Part shown: positions 12,943 to 25,994 of the stretch, piece after piece
Layout of the letters: every line of letters begins with the position of its first letter
Position numbering within the stretch: the stretch's first letter is position 1
DNA from: Lichtheimia corymbifera B2541
Lineage: Eukaryota > Mucoromycota > Mucoromycetes > Mucorales > Lichtheimiaceae
Assembly (NCBI GenBank): GCA_000697475.1
Contig: JNEU01001139.1
Coordinates: forward strand, 62,001 to 126,000
Direction: 5' to 3'
DNA length: 64,000 bases
Program-made: the position numbers and the translations under genes
Notes under the pieces: generated by a model
Seen by the model: only the letters and a program-made list of their open reading frames with translations
The model's database searches: none
Told to the model about the DNA's origin: nothing

Positions 12943-13909
12943 GAGAGTGGAATGCGTAAAAGAAACAAAGTCGGGGGGAAAAGAAAGAGAAAGTGAAAGA
13001 GAGAGAGAGAGAAAGGGAGAAAGAAAAGAGAAAGGAGCGAGATAAACAGGAGATACGAAGCTAATAATGGGCGACATGATGCTCTCCTGTCATTTTAGGA
13101 TTGCCTTTACCGGTGTGACATCCTTACCCCAATCGCACATGGTCGCATGGTCTACAGCTTTCATTATATTACATATCTCATTCATGCATCTTTTGTTCTT
13201 GTAATATCATATCCAATAAACCATTGCACACGTACCATTCGCCCTTCTTCATCACAATGGAGGATCTAATTTTAATTACGACACTCATCGATGTGCCACA
13301 AGGGTGCTATGATTAAATATCATTCAAAGGGCTTTATGGTTGCATTGACGGGGTTCACAATGCAGCTTTCGTCTTATGTTATCACGATGGGCTAGTATTA
13401 TGAGAAGAAGCATTATTCTTTTCAGCAGAAAGCATTGCTCATTATCTACCAACCAAGGCCAAAGCTTCCGCCTGGGTTACTCAAATCACGAGCAAACGCC
13501 ACTTTTAAGACCTTCCTCAATATAATGACTTCATAAGGCATATCCAGCGTCAATCATCCACTTTCGAAAGCTGCATATGAAACCTGGTGTCATTCGTACC
13601 AGTAATAGGAAAAAATCATCACTCTCATGAAAGAAGTAATATGCTGGCAAAGTCTGATCTTTGAAACGTGATGTTTTCTATCATCCATGTATCTGACATT
13701 GAATGTAAACGCAGACTTATCATTATGTAGAGCGCTACCAGATGGTTGAATGAAAAGACAAAAGAATAGTACGCCGTGTGGCTGCGCATATGCTGTACAA
13801 GCGCAGCTCATGTGTAACACGACGCCACCTGACATGCATTTATTATCCTACAGAGTCGAAGCAAATAGCAACTTTTTCTTTCTTTCTTTCTTTAACTGCA
13901 CACAACGGC
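12943..13909. other. Divergent promoter region, ENV7-like / SKT5
   Basis: About 970 bases between two divergently transcribed genes. It has a GA-rich tract upstream of the kinase (about 12970-13035) and a TTTC tetranucleotide run (about 13877-13894) upstream of SKT5. No coding frame is supported. Confidence 0.5.
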
Positions 13910-16216
13910 ATGATGGTATCATCAGCACCCGACAGAGCTCGATCTCGCACACTTCCAAGCCATCGGTCTGCTAGACGTAAGTCTCTTAACCTCCTTTTGA
14001 CTATGACATGTCGACTATTCACACCGCTTCTTCTGGTTAATATTTTGCAGGTGATGCTCAAAATCGACCATCACCTCGCTCTATGTCGTATGATAACTCA
14101 CAGCCACAGCCACCATTACCTTCAACTGGATCAGCCAACAATAATAATAACTTGGATTACGATGATGGCAACACCTCCTCAGACGATGACGATAATACGA
14201 ATAGCTTAGCCTTTCCTAGCAAAAACCGATTAACGTTGCGAGTTGTTAATGCCGACGTTGACGTGTCACCATCATCAAGCGATGATGAAGCCAAAATCAC
14301 AGAGAACCATGATGCACAATTAATGAACTCGAAAGTGCAGCGATCACCACCAGCAGCGCCACCATCTTCTGATTCTTCCATCTACAGTAATAGTAAAAAT
14401 CACCCCGACAATCATGCTTCAGCAGAGACACCTCCTCCCCCAACACCGTTGCACAACGACAACCACCTTTCCGACATTCAACAACCGATCCATCTTGCAG
14501 CCAAGAGTGCTCATTCCTCTGGTAGAAACAGCCTTAATGTTGATAATCACTCGCAACAACTACACGCATCAGATACATCTGAAATGGGATCATTAAAGTA
14601 CCAAGTGGAGGCTGATGAAGGATTGGGTCCTTTTACACCACCACCAGCACCTCCATCCATGACGACGGACGCTCGATCCATGATATCCACCACGAATGAA
14701 AGTGTTCTCGTAAGTAGATGCATACCTTAGATATTCAAGATCCTCACATTTGATCCGTATGCTAGTCAGCCACCATGGCTCATGCCTCACAATCCAAGTA
14801 TAGCAAAGCATCCTTCACCTTGACCAACCAACGCGATTCGCTTCGCATGTACCGCGACATGGCAGAAAAAGTAAATGATCCACTTGTCCAGTTGAGCTAT
14901 GCAAAGTATCTTTTGGATGTGGCCGAGTTATATAACACCAACCAAGATGATGCGAAACGAGCAGCTGATGAGGAAGTTATAAGCAAGTTATGGGTGGATG
15001 TGGTGAAGCGTGCGTCTGGGCGTGCCAATTTAGCGCGTGGGACAGCACCATTCATCAAACCAGAGATGGATGCAAAAGCAAAAAGAGAAGCATTGGAGAC
15101 GGAAGCAATCACGTGGATCAAGCAGCTTGCGAAGGAACAAGTAGGAGAAGCAGCACATATGCAAGCGACGTGGATCGACAATCAAAAGTATGGATTTGCT
15201 CCAAATCCGAAAAAGGCTTATCGACTCCATGTCATTGCAGCACAATCGGGAAATCCAGAGTCCATGTACGCTGTAGCTAAATACCTGGAGCATCAAGTAC
15301 CGTCATCGTCAGCAGAAGAGATATTTGAGTACTATCAATCAGCAGCCAACAAAGGGCATCTACCAGCTTTATTGGTAAGTGAAATGATTCTGTGGATTGA
15401 AACAAAAATGCAAATCGATTAAGAATATCTACAATCCATAGAGGGTGTCCAAGATATACATCCATGGTCAATTTGGGCAGCGGCAAAATATCAGCAAAGG
15501 CCTTAGCTTACTATCCCAAGCAGCTGAAAATGCCACAGAAGAATACCCAGAACCCATCTTTGTGTTTGGTCAAATGCTTGCCAACATCTATCCAGAAGCT
15601 GACATCCCAGCTGAGTTGCTCCAACACTATGGTGGTTCGAATGCTATACTGCGAACGTTTGAACGTGCTGCTGAGCTTGGTCATCAAGGCGCACAAACAC
15701 AATTGGGGTCGATGTATGAACATGGTATCTATGGTGCTGCTATGGATTTGGAGAAAGCCCATCATTACTATAGCATGGCAGCTTCAACAACGGGTGATGA
15801 TCATGGTGACCCTGTGGCAATGCTTGGACTTTGTCGTCTTTACAGAGGGGATGAAGATGAATCTTTTCGATGGTGTGAGAAAGCCGCCAACAGAGGACAT
15901 GCTGATGCCATGTTTATGCTTGCGTAAGCCATGGAATGATAGCAAGGATTATGTAAGTAGACGCATTATTGATCCCCGATTCAATATTAGGTGGTACCTC
16001 GAAAATGGATTTGGAACGCCCAAAGACATTACGCGAGCCAATTTGTTTTATCGACGAGCAGCAAGCAAAGGCAACGAAGCAGCAAAACATAAGATCAACC
16101 AGCATACAGCTTCCATGCCACGATCCACAAGTGTAACATCACCCACTACTTCAAGGACAATGAATGCTCGTCCAAAGAAGACAAAGAAACGCAAAAACAT
16201 TTGCATCATCGCATAG
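13910..16216 (+). CDS. SKT5: Skt5/Chs4-type chitin synthase activator, Sel1 repeats, CAAX box
   Basis: Five exons, 13910-13976, 14051-14709, 14766-15374, 15442-15923 and 15991-16216, encode 680 aa. Residues 1-240 are Ser/Pro/Asp-rich and disordered. From about residue 255 come Sel1 repeats with the Skt5 hallmarks (DSLRMYRDMAEKVNDP, then SYAKYLLDVAELY, QYGFAPNPKKAYRLHVIAAQSGNPESM-type elements). The C-terminus is basic (KKTKKRK) followed by CIIA, a good CAAX prenylation box. In yeast, farnesylated Skt5/Chs4 recruits and activates the class IV chitin synthase Chs3 at the bud neck. Length, repeats and the CAAX box all agree with that family. The in-frame methionines at 14083 and 14775 are internal. 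Confidence 0.93.
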
Positions 16217-16850
16217 AATCATTGTATGTAGTTTATACTATACGTCATAAAGATGTCGGGAAGGCGGGTAATTGGAAGTCTAGCTACTATCGTACTTTAC
16301 TGTTTTGATCATGGTGGAGATTCAGGAGGTACCTTCTTGATAGATTATCGCGATCGAGATAATATGACAGTAAAGAGAGGCACATCTAATGTCAAAGGCC
16401 ATCCACTTTTCTGGGTCACCATTCCCCGGAAAATTGAATTGGAGGTTAGCCCGTGGGTTAGATGGATTATGTAATCTTGACATGTGCTACCTACTAGCGG
16501 ATCGTGATTACATACTCCTGGGACATTTTGGAAAGTGGGAAGAAGCGTGATGATATGTAACTGTAATTAAGACATTTCAACATGATAGAGAGATCATTTA
16601 TGTATGCATTCAGGAATGGGTGTAATTATGTAGTAGTAGTAATGTAGCTTCCATATTTATTTGACATATGTATTGGTAGAAAAATGGGTGGCGTTATACA
16701 TGATGGCACCAGCAAGGAGACATGTTTCCCACAGATGCAGGAAAAGAACGATGGAATAGTACGGGATAAGGGGGTCATGTGAAGTAAGAAGATGCGTATA
16801 AAAGGACACCCTACCCGGTGCGTTTTCTTTTCTTGAATGACTTTGAAGGC
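16217..16850. other. Intergenic, SKT5 3' end / alpha-galactosidase promoter
   Basis: About 630 bases. The short frame at 16253-16474 has no recognisable content. A TA-rich block around 16560-16620 and a CT-rich leader just before 16851 are the only features. Confidence 0.5.
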
Positions 16851-19496
16851 ATGATGGCATTGTCGTTTCCTTTTACCGCGGCTTTCCTGCTGTTGATGAC
16901 GGCATGGACAGTAATTGTAAATGCTGCTCTTGATACCGGTATCCACAAGCACCCCTCTTTGGACACATGGTTCATGGTGACGAAGAAATCGACATATGTG
17001 GTTGGAGCTTCAGCAGATGGCTATGTGGTCAATCTACACTGGGGAAAGCGGTTGACACAACTTGACAACTTGAATGCAACGGTGACTCCCAATACTCTGT
17101 CGCAGAATCCACCTATTACCTATGCCTTGGAAGAATTGCCAGCCTTTGGAGGACTCCGTTACCGGGAACATGCACTCAAGGTCGATCTGCCTAATGGTAT
17201 TCGCGAGCTGAACTTGCTGTATTCAGGGGCAAAGATCAAGGGTGATAACCTTCTTGATATCGAGCTACACGACGGCAACCGCACCGATTTCAAAGTAACG
17301 CTGCATTATGAAGTGGACACCGAGAACGACATGATTCGACGATCATATACGGTGAAGAATGGTCTGAGCGATCGTGTCAATCTTGATATGGCATTGTCGG
17401 CTGCATGGCATCCACCAACGGCGCTTAATGTTGACGAGAAACGCGAGCTACTGACATTGGCAGGCGAATGGTAACGTGGCGTTAAAAAAGGGATGCATAT
17501 ATGTATATGAAGGTTGCTGATATGCATATGGACTATTAGGAACAACGAGGCACAAGTACAATCGACCGAGTTGAAGCCTGGAGTAGCGCATACAATCGAA
17601 AGCACACGAGGATTCACTGATCATGTGTCGTTTCCATACTTTGCCATTCGACAAGTACCGAGTGATGTTAATCCAGGCACGGAGGTGTACTTTGGCACTC
17701 TTGCATGGGGAGGCAGTTGGGAAATCACAGCACATACGAACACTTATGGCCAAATCCGTATCACTGGTGGCATGCATCATCTCGACTTTGGATGGACTCT
17801 TGAACCTGGAGAATCATTTACAACCCCCGTGTTCATTGCTGGATTCACTGATGAAGGCATCCCAGGCGCTCGTAGACGCGTACCACGTCATGCTCGCAAG
17901 TACCAGCAAGCAAGTCTGCAAACACAAAAGGATGACAGCGTATATCACCCTATTCTTTACAACTCCTGGGAAGCTGTTACATTTGATGTCACTTACGACA
18001 AGCAAGTCTCCTTGGCTGACAAAGCTGCCCCACTTGGTGTTGAGTTGTTTGTTATCGATGATGGCTGGTTCGGTATGTGAATAACAACAATGCAACCCTA
18101 TGCTGGATACTGTGGGCTCATTCATTTTCTACTTTTAGGGGACCGTGACAACGATTCTGCAGGATTAGGAGATTGGTATCCCAGCAAGAAAAAGTTCCCA
18201 AATGGTCTCAAACCCCTTGCAGATCATGTACATGACCTCGGCATGAAATTTGGCGTGTGGTTTGAACCAGAGTCGGTAAGTCACTATTCTCATACTATTT
18301 TCATTGTTATCATGTTAATGCTTCTTTTACAGGTCAACCCAAATTCCAACCTTTATCGTGAACATCCAGATTGGGTCCTCTACTACGATGGTGTCCCTAG
18401 GTATGTGCTTTAACATAAATAATATGGCTGACATGAAAAGTTTATTAATGATGTATTATGTAGATACGAAGCACGTAATCAGCTTTTACTCAACCTTGGC
18501 AAACCAGAAGTACAAGATTACATCTATGACCGAGTAAGCAGCATCATTGAAGAAAGTGACATTGATTATATCAAGTGGGATATGAACCGACCATTCCAAG
18601 GTATGAGGGTATGATATATCAAGATGCTCTTTTATTCATGCAATTCTACTACTCCATATCAGGTGTGACCATGCATGATTACGATAGAAATCCTCGAGAA
18701 GCATGGGTATTGATTGCTCGTGGATATCACAATTTGTTGGCAAAGCTCAAGAAGCGATTCCCCGACCTGTGGATTGAAAGCTGCTCTAGTGGTGGTGGTC
18801 GTATGGATCTCAGCGTGCTTGAATATGCGGACCAGGTGTGGACTAGTGACAATACCAGACCTGATGCTCGTCTTACGATCCAATATGGTGCCTCTTTGTT
18901 TTTGCCTCCAAGAGCCATGTATGGTAAGTACAGTCCCCGATACCAGTGCCTAGAATGTATATTGATTTGGGTGGATAATCATAATAGGTTGGGTGACTGA
19001 CTCGGGTGAGGATGACAATGTACACATACCATTGTCCTTCCGGTTCCACTCTTCTTTCATGGGTGGCCTTGGTGTTGGTGCCAATTTGAACAATTACTCA
19101 GAAAAGGAGATGAACGAGACCACAGGATGGATTTCATTGTACAAGAGACTTCGACCAGTGATTCAAAATGGTGATTTGGATTGGTTGGTGCCACCTTCCC
19201 GAGAGGGCCAATTTATTGCTGCATCCCAGACAACATCACACGATCAACAAGAAGCAGTTATCTTGGCATTCCGTATGAATAGTCCTTTCTCAGCAGCATT
19301 GAATCCAGTACGACCACGTTATCTCAAAGACGATGCACTCTATCGGGTTCAAATCTGGTTGGAGGATCCATACAAGATTGCTGAGGAATACACCATGTCA
19401 GGAGCCCTACTCATGCACAAAGGGATTAGCCTTGTTGGATTGAATAATGCCATGTTTAAGAGTGCAGTCATTTATTTGAAAGAATCATCCAATTAA
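16851..19496 (+). CDS. Secreted alpha-galactosidase, glycoside hydrolase family 36
   Basis: Seven exons, 16851-17470, 17540-18072, 18139-18275, 18333-18400, 18464-18600, 18663-18923 and 18988-19496, encode 754 aa. A signal peptide (MMALSFPFTAAFLLLMTAW) probably ends at VNA/AL near residue 26. An N-terminal beta-sandwich domain is followed by the GH36 barrel: YNSWEA and DDGWFG, FGVWFEPE, the nucleophile motif YIKWDMNRPF (about residue 490) and CSSGGGRMDL with QVWTSDNTRPDAR, which carries the acid/base Asp. A C-terminal beta domain closes the protein. The enzyme removes terminal alpha-1,6-galactose from raffinose-type sugars and galactomannan outside the cell. Length is typical of tetrameric GH36 enzymes such as Aspergillus AglC. 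Start 16851 rather than 16854 is arbitrary. Confidence 0.94.
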
Positions 19497-20120
19497 ACAT
19501 TAGAATGTTGGACAATGTATCAATCATTATAAAGGGAAATGTTGTCAATTGGCTCGGAAGACAAAGATGCCGCTGGCTTTTGGGGTGCAAGTGGGGGGAG
19601 GAGGAGGAGAGGAGGAGGAAAAGGAAATCAGTAAAAGGGATGGCTTCCATATCCCACGACCATTTATTTCTCGCAGCAAATTAGAACATGTGTTCCTACG
19701 CGTATGAGTCAGGTTGGATACAATGGGATGGCGTAACCTATGATGATAGCTATGGACCATGACATGTGCGTCAAATACTGCGGAATCCCAATGAAATACT
19801 AAAGCGAGAAAAAAAATTCTTTTGCTGCCGCCTGCACTTCTTTCGGTCTTTGTTCGCGAGCGTTTACCGAAAGGCGACATTCTCGATAACGGCCAACCAC
19901 CCAATCTTGTTCAACCCATCCACTAGACAATTGACTTCCATTACAGCATTTATCACCATTTATACAACGCATTGAGACGTGTCGATTTGTCCTTGTCACC
20001 TCTCGAATTGGATCTACAGCCCTCATCGTTCAGCTTCGATCGCAATCCACGCACCTTGTAACATCTCCATTGGACACCAACCGCTACTAGAGAACATATA
20101 TTATCATATCAACCAGTATC
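19497..20120. other. Intergenic, exportin-T promoter
   Basis: About 620 bases with a purine-rich tract (GGAGGA repeats, about 19590-19625) and no credible coding frame. It should contain the alpha-galactosidase 3' UTR and the exportin-T promoter and leader. Confidence 0.5.
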
Positions 20121-23100
20121 ATGGAAGAACAAATAGAACAGGCAGTCCTCTGTGCCTTGAGTCCTCAAGTCGACCCCAACATGAAAGCTCAGGTAAAAAT
20201 TGACAGGTGGATCCGTGTGTGTGTGTGTGTATGTGTCTTTGTGGTTCATGCGGATTGGGGATGTCATGGAGGGTGCATGAGACCATGTGATAGCACACCT
20301 GCACAAATGGATCATCACAATGGATCACCGACTGATTTGATCTCTCGCTCTCTCTTTAGGCTAGCGCTTATTGTGAACAAGTCAAGAATTCGCCTGACGG
20401 TTGGCAAATGTGTTTACAATTATTTATGCGTCAACCAAAAGCGTAAGTTTCATGGTTGGATGGGATGAAAGCATGACTGGTTCTCATATATGGGTTCTTT
20501 TCTAGTGCTGCAGAAGCTCGTTTCTTTGCTTTGCAAGTCATAGAGAATACATTGCAAAATAGGTGAGTATTGGGTGATGATGATGGTAACAATGATATAC
20601 TTAATCTATAATGGATAGATATGAATCTCTTGACAACAATGCAGTGGAATATATTCGACAAACCATGATGGAGTATCTTCGCCGAGAATTCGTCAACAAC
20701 ACAGATGGTGCTTCTGAAGAATCCTTTATTCGCAATAAGGCTGCTCAATCGGTGACACTGCTCTTTGCTCATGTATACCCAACAGTGTGGCCGACCTTCT
20801 TTAAGGATATGATGGCTCTCGTCAAGACATCTTCAGGCAACAATGAGAAAGCAGCTGATTTCTTTTTACGACTTTGTCTCACTGTCGATGAAGAAATTGC
20901 TCGCCTCGACATCCCCCGGAATCGTGATGAAGTTATTCGCAACACCAATATCAAAGACAATATGCGACTCGGTGATATCCAATTACTGGCTTCGTTTTGG
21001 TTCGAGCTATTGCAAGAATTCCGCTCGCGCAACCCCAATATCGCTCAGCTTGCGCTCAAGAACATCGGTGCATATATTGCCTGGATGGACATCTCACTCG
21101 TTGTAAACGACCAAGTGATGAGTGCATTGTATGAACTATTGAGCGACGCCAATCTACGTATCGCAGCTTGTGAATGCTTGGCAGATGTACGTGAAGTCAT
21201 AAGGAAGGGATATAAATTAAGGTGCTCATCGTGATATACGTAATAGGTTGTCAGCAAGGGTATGTTGCCATTGGATAAACTTCGCATGATTCAAATGCTC
21301 AACCTCACCGACACTTTGGGAAGATTGGAATTGGTAAGATTGAAGGAAGAACGAGAGGGCTTTTGAATATGTTATGCTGATACTGGGAATTAGTCCGATC
21401 CCGATTTCGTGGAACATGTCGCTCGCTTGACTAATGTTCTTGGTATTGAACTGTGCAAAATCTATTCAGACGGCATTCCTGATGACGCAAAAGGTATTAT
21501 ATTTCAGGCAAATGGGAAGTGAATCATGATACTGATGATACCATTTACAGTGACAGCTTATGGTCTCATCGAACAAGTGCTTCCCTTTTTGCTCAAGTTC
21601 TTGGCTGACGAGTACGATGATACTTCCACCGCTGTTTTTGCCTTTGTCAACGACATTTTGACTATTGTATGTATCTATATATGCGCGATCTATTGTGATT
21701 CAGATCCTAATTTTACATTATTGTATAGCTCAAGAAGCAAAAGCGTACTATGCAACCATACACCCAGTCGCAGCAGGAATTTTTGGGCTCCTTATTGAGT
21801 GTTGTTATCATGAAGATGAAATATGACGATGAGAGCGATTGGGGTAACGACGAGGATGAGCCTGAGGAAGAAGCATTGTTCATGGAACTGCGTAAGGTGA
21901 GTGATCAGGAAAAATCATGCATGAATTCATTGTCCTGATTGATTGTTACACAGAACCTGCGTATCTTCGCTGATCACATTGCGGCAATCAACGATGAACT
22001 CTACATCAATTACGTGCACTCGGTGGTAATGGATACCTTGAACAAGTACAAGGCTGGTAACGAGCTTGATTGGCGTACTGTGGAGCTTTGCTTGTACGTT
22101 CTTTTTACCTATGGAGAAGCATTGCCCAAGGGTGCTATGCATTTCGTCAATCCCAACGATCCAAGCGTGTTGACTCCATTGGGTGAAATGCTTGTTGGTG
22201 TTGTTACTTCCAGTAAGTTTCATAAGGATGACGTTATACTCTTATTGACAGGGTATTGCAATAGATATCTCGGCCTATCCACATCCATCAGCAGCACTCC
22301 AATTCTTCGAAGACATTGCACGCTACTACCAATTCTTTGATTATCGTCCCGAGCATCTTCCTCAAGCCCTTGCGGCTTTTGTTGACGCACAGGGTCTTCA
22401 TCATCCATCCAAGCCAATCCGATCACGTTGCTGGTACTTGTTCCACCGATTTGTCAAGAACCTCAAATCTCGCATGAGCCAATATGTTGATACAATTCTC
22501 AACTCGATGGGTGATTTGTTGACTGTGCAAGCCGAACCACCTGTACAGGCGAACACTGCTGATGGAACTCCAATGCCTGCAGCCTCCTTGTTTGATAGCC
22601 AATTGTATCTCTTTGAGACTGTGGGAATGCTGATTTCACTCGAGGGAATGGATGTCATGAAACAAACCGAGTATCTCAAAATCGTGCTTGGTCCGCTTGT
22701 GGATGGTATTCAAAAGTATATGGAACGTGGTTACAACCCAGATGACGAGCTGTACCTGCTGCAGCTGCACCATTACGTCATGGCTATCGGCAGCGTAGCA
22801 AAAGGTAAAGTAAAAAAAGGATCAACGTGCATTGTTGTTGTGCGCACAGACTCATATTTTTGGATGTCAATAGGTTTCCCCAATGCTCCCAAAGAAAGCG
22901 AATGCACACAACCTTGGGCTGCTGTGTTCAAGCAGGCTACAGAGATCATCTTGAATGTATTGCAAGCATACAATCGATTCGAGCAAATTCGTGATGCTGC
23001 CCGATTTTCATTTGCCCGACTGGTCAATTGCCTTGGATCTGCAGTGCTTCCCTACTTGCCCACGTTAATCAATGGCTTACTCGTCGAATGCCAATTGACC

Positions 23101-23957
23101 GAACTGGTCGACTTTTTGCCCTTCATTGGTCTCATCACTTTCAAATTCAAGGTAAGAAGGAGATAAGGAGAAAAGGAAAAAGATTGCATGGGTCTAACTT
23201 TGCGACTTTAGCCAATGATCCAGAGCATTATGGATGAGCTGCTATTACCACTTGTGAAACGTGTCTTTGATTTCCTCAACGTGGCTCCCAGTGGCACAGA
23301 CGAGGCAGTACTCTTGATCGATTTGCGGAAAGCATATTTGAACTTTATCACTGGTCTGTTCAATGCAGATGTTTCAGCTGTGCTCTTCAGTGAACGTAAC
23401 ATTGGCTATTTTGATACCATTTTGCAAACCATTCTTCACTTTGCCAAGGACAATAATGATCCAGCAACACAAAAGATGGCATTTGGTGTATTTCTAAAGA
23501 TGGTGACCGCATGGGGCGCCAGTGGGGCTACTCCAGGATTTAACCAGTTCGTGTACAATGAAATCGTTCCCGCTACATTTACAGTGCCCATGCAAGCTAC
23601 ATTTAACTTATCCGATGGACAATCCACTTTGGTATGTGTCACTGCCTCATGGAATAGCTCACTATTGGGTCTTCTAACCCTTACTTATATAGGTATTTGG
23701 TGAATTAACAAGTATCCAAAAGATGCTCTACGAAAAGCAAGGCAACGAGTTTCTAGAATACATCAGCAATGTGTTTTTGCCATCTATTCAATGCCCACCA
23801 GAGACAGCATCCAATTATTGCCAAGCATTGCAGCAATGTGATGCAAGGGCCTTTAAAAAGTATTTCCAGGTATGGGATTGCAACGTTTATATGCTTTGGT
23901 TTTGTGTTGTTGACCCTGTCTTTGTAGACATTCATTCAAGAAGCCAAAAGCTCATAG
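20121..23957 (+). CDS. LOS1: Exportin-T (Los1/XPOT), tRNA export receptor
   Basis: Fourteen exons: 20121-20192, 20360-20442, 20506-20562, 20619-21186, 21247-21333, 21394-21493, 21551-21666, 21729-21896, 21954-22212, 22265-22804, 22874-23151, 23212-23631, 23693-23869 and 23928-23957, giving 984 aa. It aligns along its length with human XPOT: N-terminal MEEQIEQAVLCALSP, the importin-beta N region (AAEARFFALQVIENTLQN), VYPTVWPTFF, FADHIAAINDELYINYVHS, TSNISAYPHPSAALQFFE, and the C-terminal CQALQQCDARAFKKYF. It carries mature tRNA from nucleus to cytoplasm with RanGTP. The acceptor of exon 10 is the second AG (22263-22264); the earlier one breaks the frame. The 69-nt intron 22805-22873 is stop-free. 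Confidence 0.95.
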
Positions 23958-24116
23958 TTTAATACCTCTAATCACCCATCCTTTCCCCCAATAACCTTCA
24001 CACACAGACCCTGATATATACACTCTCGCTTTCACTCACGCCCACTGCACAACACATACACGCACATACAACCCCTTACATAAAACAATAAACATTCGAA
24101 ACATCATATATGTATA

Positions 24117-25597
24117 TCATCGTATCCTTTGTTCTGTTACTTTGACATGATCAGCAGGAACAAGGCCTGTCTCTCCACTAATTTGGGCTGTCAACCATCC
24201 ATCTTGATTCTGGTGCTCTTTGGGTGATCCAAGGATTTCAATTTGCTGGTTCTTATGGAAGCTGAGATCTCCAATTCCTTGTGCACCATAGTCTTCCAAG
24301 GCAATGGCATTATAACGCCGAGGTGATTCATTTACGTCGACAGCAGCGCTGGGGGTGATACCAAGTCCGATGGCTTCGTGACATGGTTGCACATCACATT
24401 CTGCAGGATGAGGGATCGTAGTACTGCCAGTTTTGTCACTATTGTCATCGCTCGGGTGTTTAGGTGGTGGGATTGGTGCTCTAAACTCGGATGGTGGAAA
24501 GAGATGGAATAAATCAAGCGAATTCATTATATGAGGGATCTGGGCGATATGCTGATAGTAGTCGTCAATGATGTTTTCGTGGATGGTAGAAAAGTCAATG
24601 ACCTTGTGAGCATGGTCCATGTATCGTTTGTAAATCACACATTGGATGTGATGTAACCTTGCAAAAAGACTACGCACCACACGTTCCACGTGATCAAACA
24701 GGATTGGCAGCTCAGATTTCAGAGCAGCGTTGTAATGCTCGTAGTCATGAGCAGATGTTTCTAAAGAGGTATCCTATATTCAACCATCAGACATAAGAGA
24801 TCATTGGGTTATGATCCCGGTATCCTGAATCTTACTTTATCCCCAAGCTTAAAGCGATCATAATCCAACTTTTTCCTATTGCGCTTGGCCATTGTTCTTT
24901 CAGCTTGCTGCAGCACTTGGCCCATCTCGGTCAATGGTACGACAATAGTGGTATGCATGCGATCCTTGAACAAGATTATTACCGATTAGAACGGTGTGTG
25001 AGTACGATTGAAATGCATCATACCAATTCTTCCCCGATATGCTGCCTCATTTCATCCATATTGTTTGCGTATCTTTCCGGTAATGACTCCTCAGGTAAAT
25101 CGGGATCATGATACACGTCTGCAATAAGGTCGGCAAAGTAGCTATGACGATCAAACATTTCTATTCACAAAGTTTCTTAATCTCCTTGCACATAATGCTT
25201 TCCCACTTTTTTTCGCCCTATGTACCCGACGTAGCTCCGTCATTATCCCTATCAACACTTACTAACCTTGTACCGCATCCTTGTATACAGCCAACTCTTT
25301 TTGCAACCGCATAATGTAATATGCTACTTGGTTGAACCGCACTTGGAGTTCATGATACTCGCTGTCAATAGGTACTGTATTGCATGACAATAGTACTTTA
25401 GCATACTGCAAAATGAAGCGCTTTGTAAACCTAACGATGACATACCTTCAATTCTCCCAGTCTTTGCCTTGACCTGATGCGGCAGCCTTGAAAGCGCCTT
25501 TGATAATCCTTTCCTATACACGCATGTAAGGTTTTAGCTACTGTGCCATTTTTGTGGTTTATTCCCGATTGACATATCTATCGACTGACCAGCTCAT
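24117..25597 (-). CDS. RVS167: BAR-SH3 protein of the Rvs167/Hob1 (amphiphysin) type
   Basis: Six exons on the minus strand: 25597-25590, 25513-25446, 25374-25267, 25118-25024, 24964-24836 and 24773-24117, encoding 354 aa. The first exon is only 8 nt. Splicing it to exon 2 gives MSWKGLSKALSRLPHQVKAK, the N-terminal amphipathic helix of fungal N-BAR proteins. The BAR domain spans about residues 5-235 (MAKRNRKKLDYDRFK, HYNAALKSELP). A Pro/Ser linker leads to a C-terminal SH3 domain (ALEDYGAQGIGDLSF, DGWLTAQISGETGLVPADHV). Such proteins bend membranes at endocytic necks and bind Pro-rich actin regulators. Yeast has separate BAR-only (Rvs161) and BAR-SH3 (Rvs167) subunits; the SH3 points to the latter. 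Confidence 0.9.
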
Positions 25598-25994
25598 GGG
25601 AATATAATAAGTAAACAAAGAAAAGCAAGAGCGCTCAATATTATTGCAAGGGAGGTACTGATAGAAGTCCAAAGTAGTTGGCAAGCAAGGGTAGCAAAGG
25701 GGTTTCAAACGCGGGTTCCTTCCAATGGGTATGCGTTTTAGTTTAAGCCCCTGCTGCCAATTAGTGTCATTATACTTGGTTTCATTGTGAAGTGGTTTGC
25801 GGAGATTACTTTTAACCGCATGAACGATGGATCATCATGGCAAAGTGCACAACGCTACTATCGCGTTGCATTTACCAAGCTTTGTTTTATTACATTACAT
25901 TGGTGCTTATCATGGATAGATGACACCGTCGTAAATATATCATGTAGTAATGCGAATCATGTCGATAATGCAATGCTTGTTGACTGGATGGCGA
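25598..25994. other. Intergenic, BAR-SH3 promoter
   Basis: About 400 bases between the BAR-SH3 start and the first fold-back arm. No coding frame or RNA gene is recognised. Confidence 0.45.
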
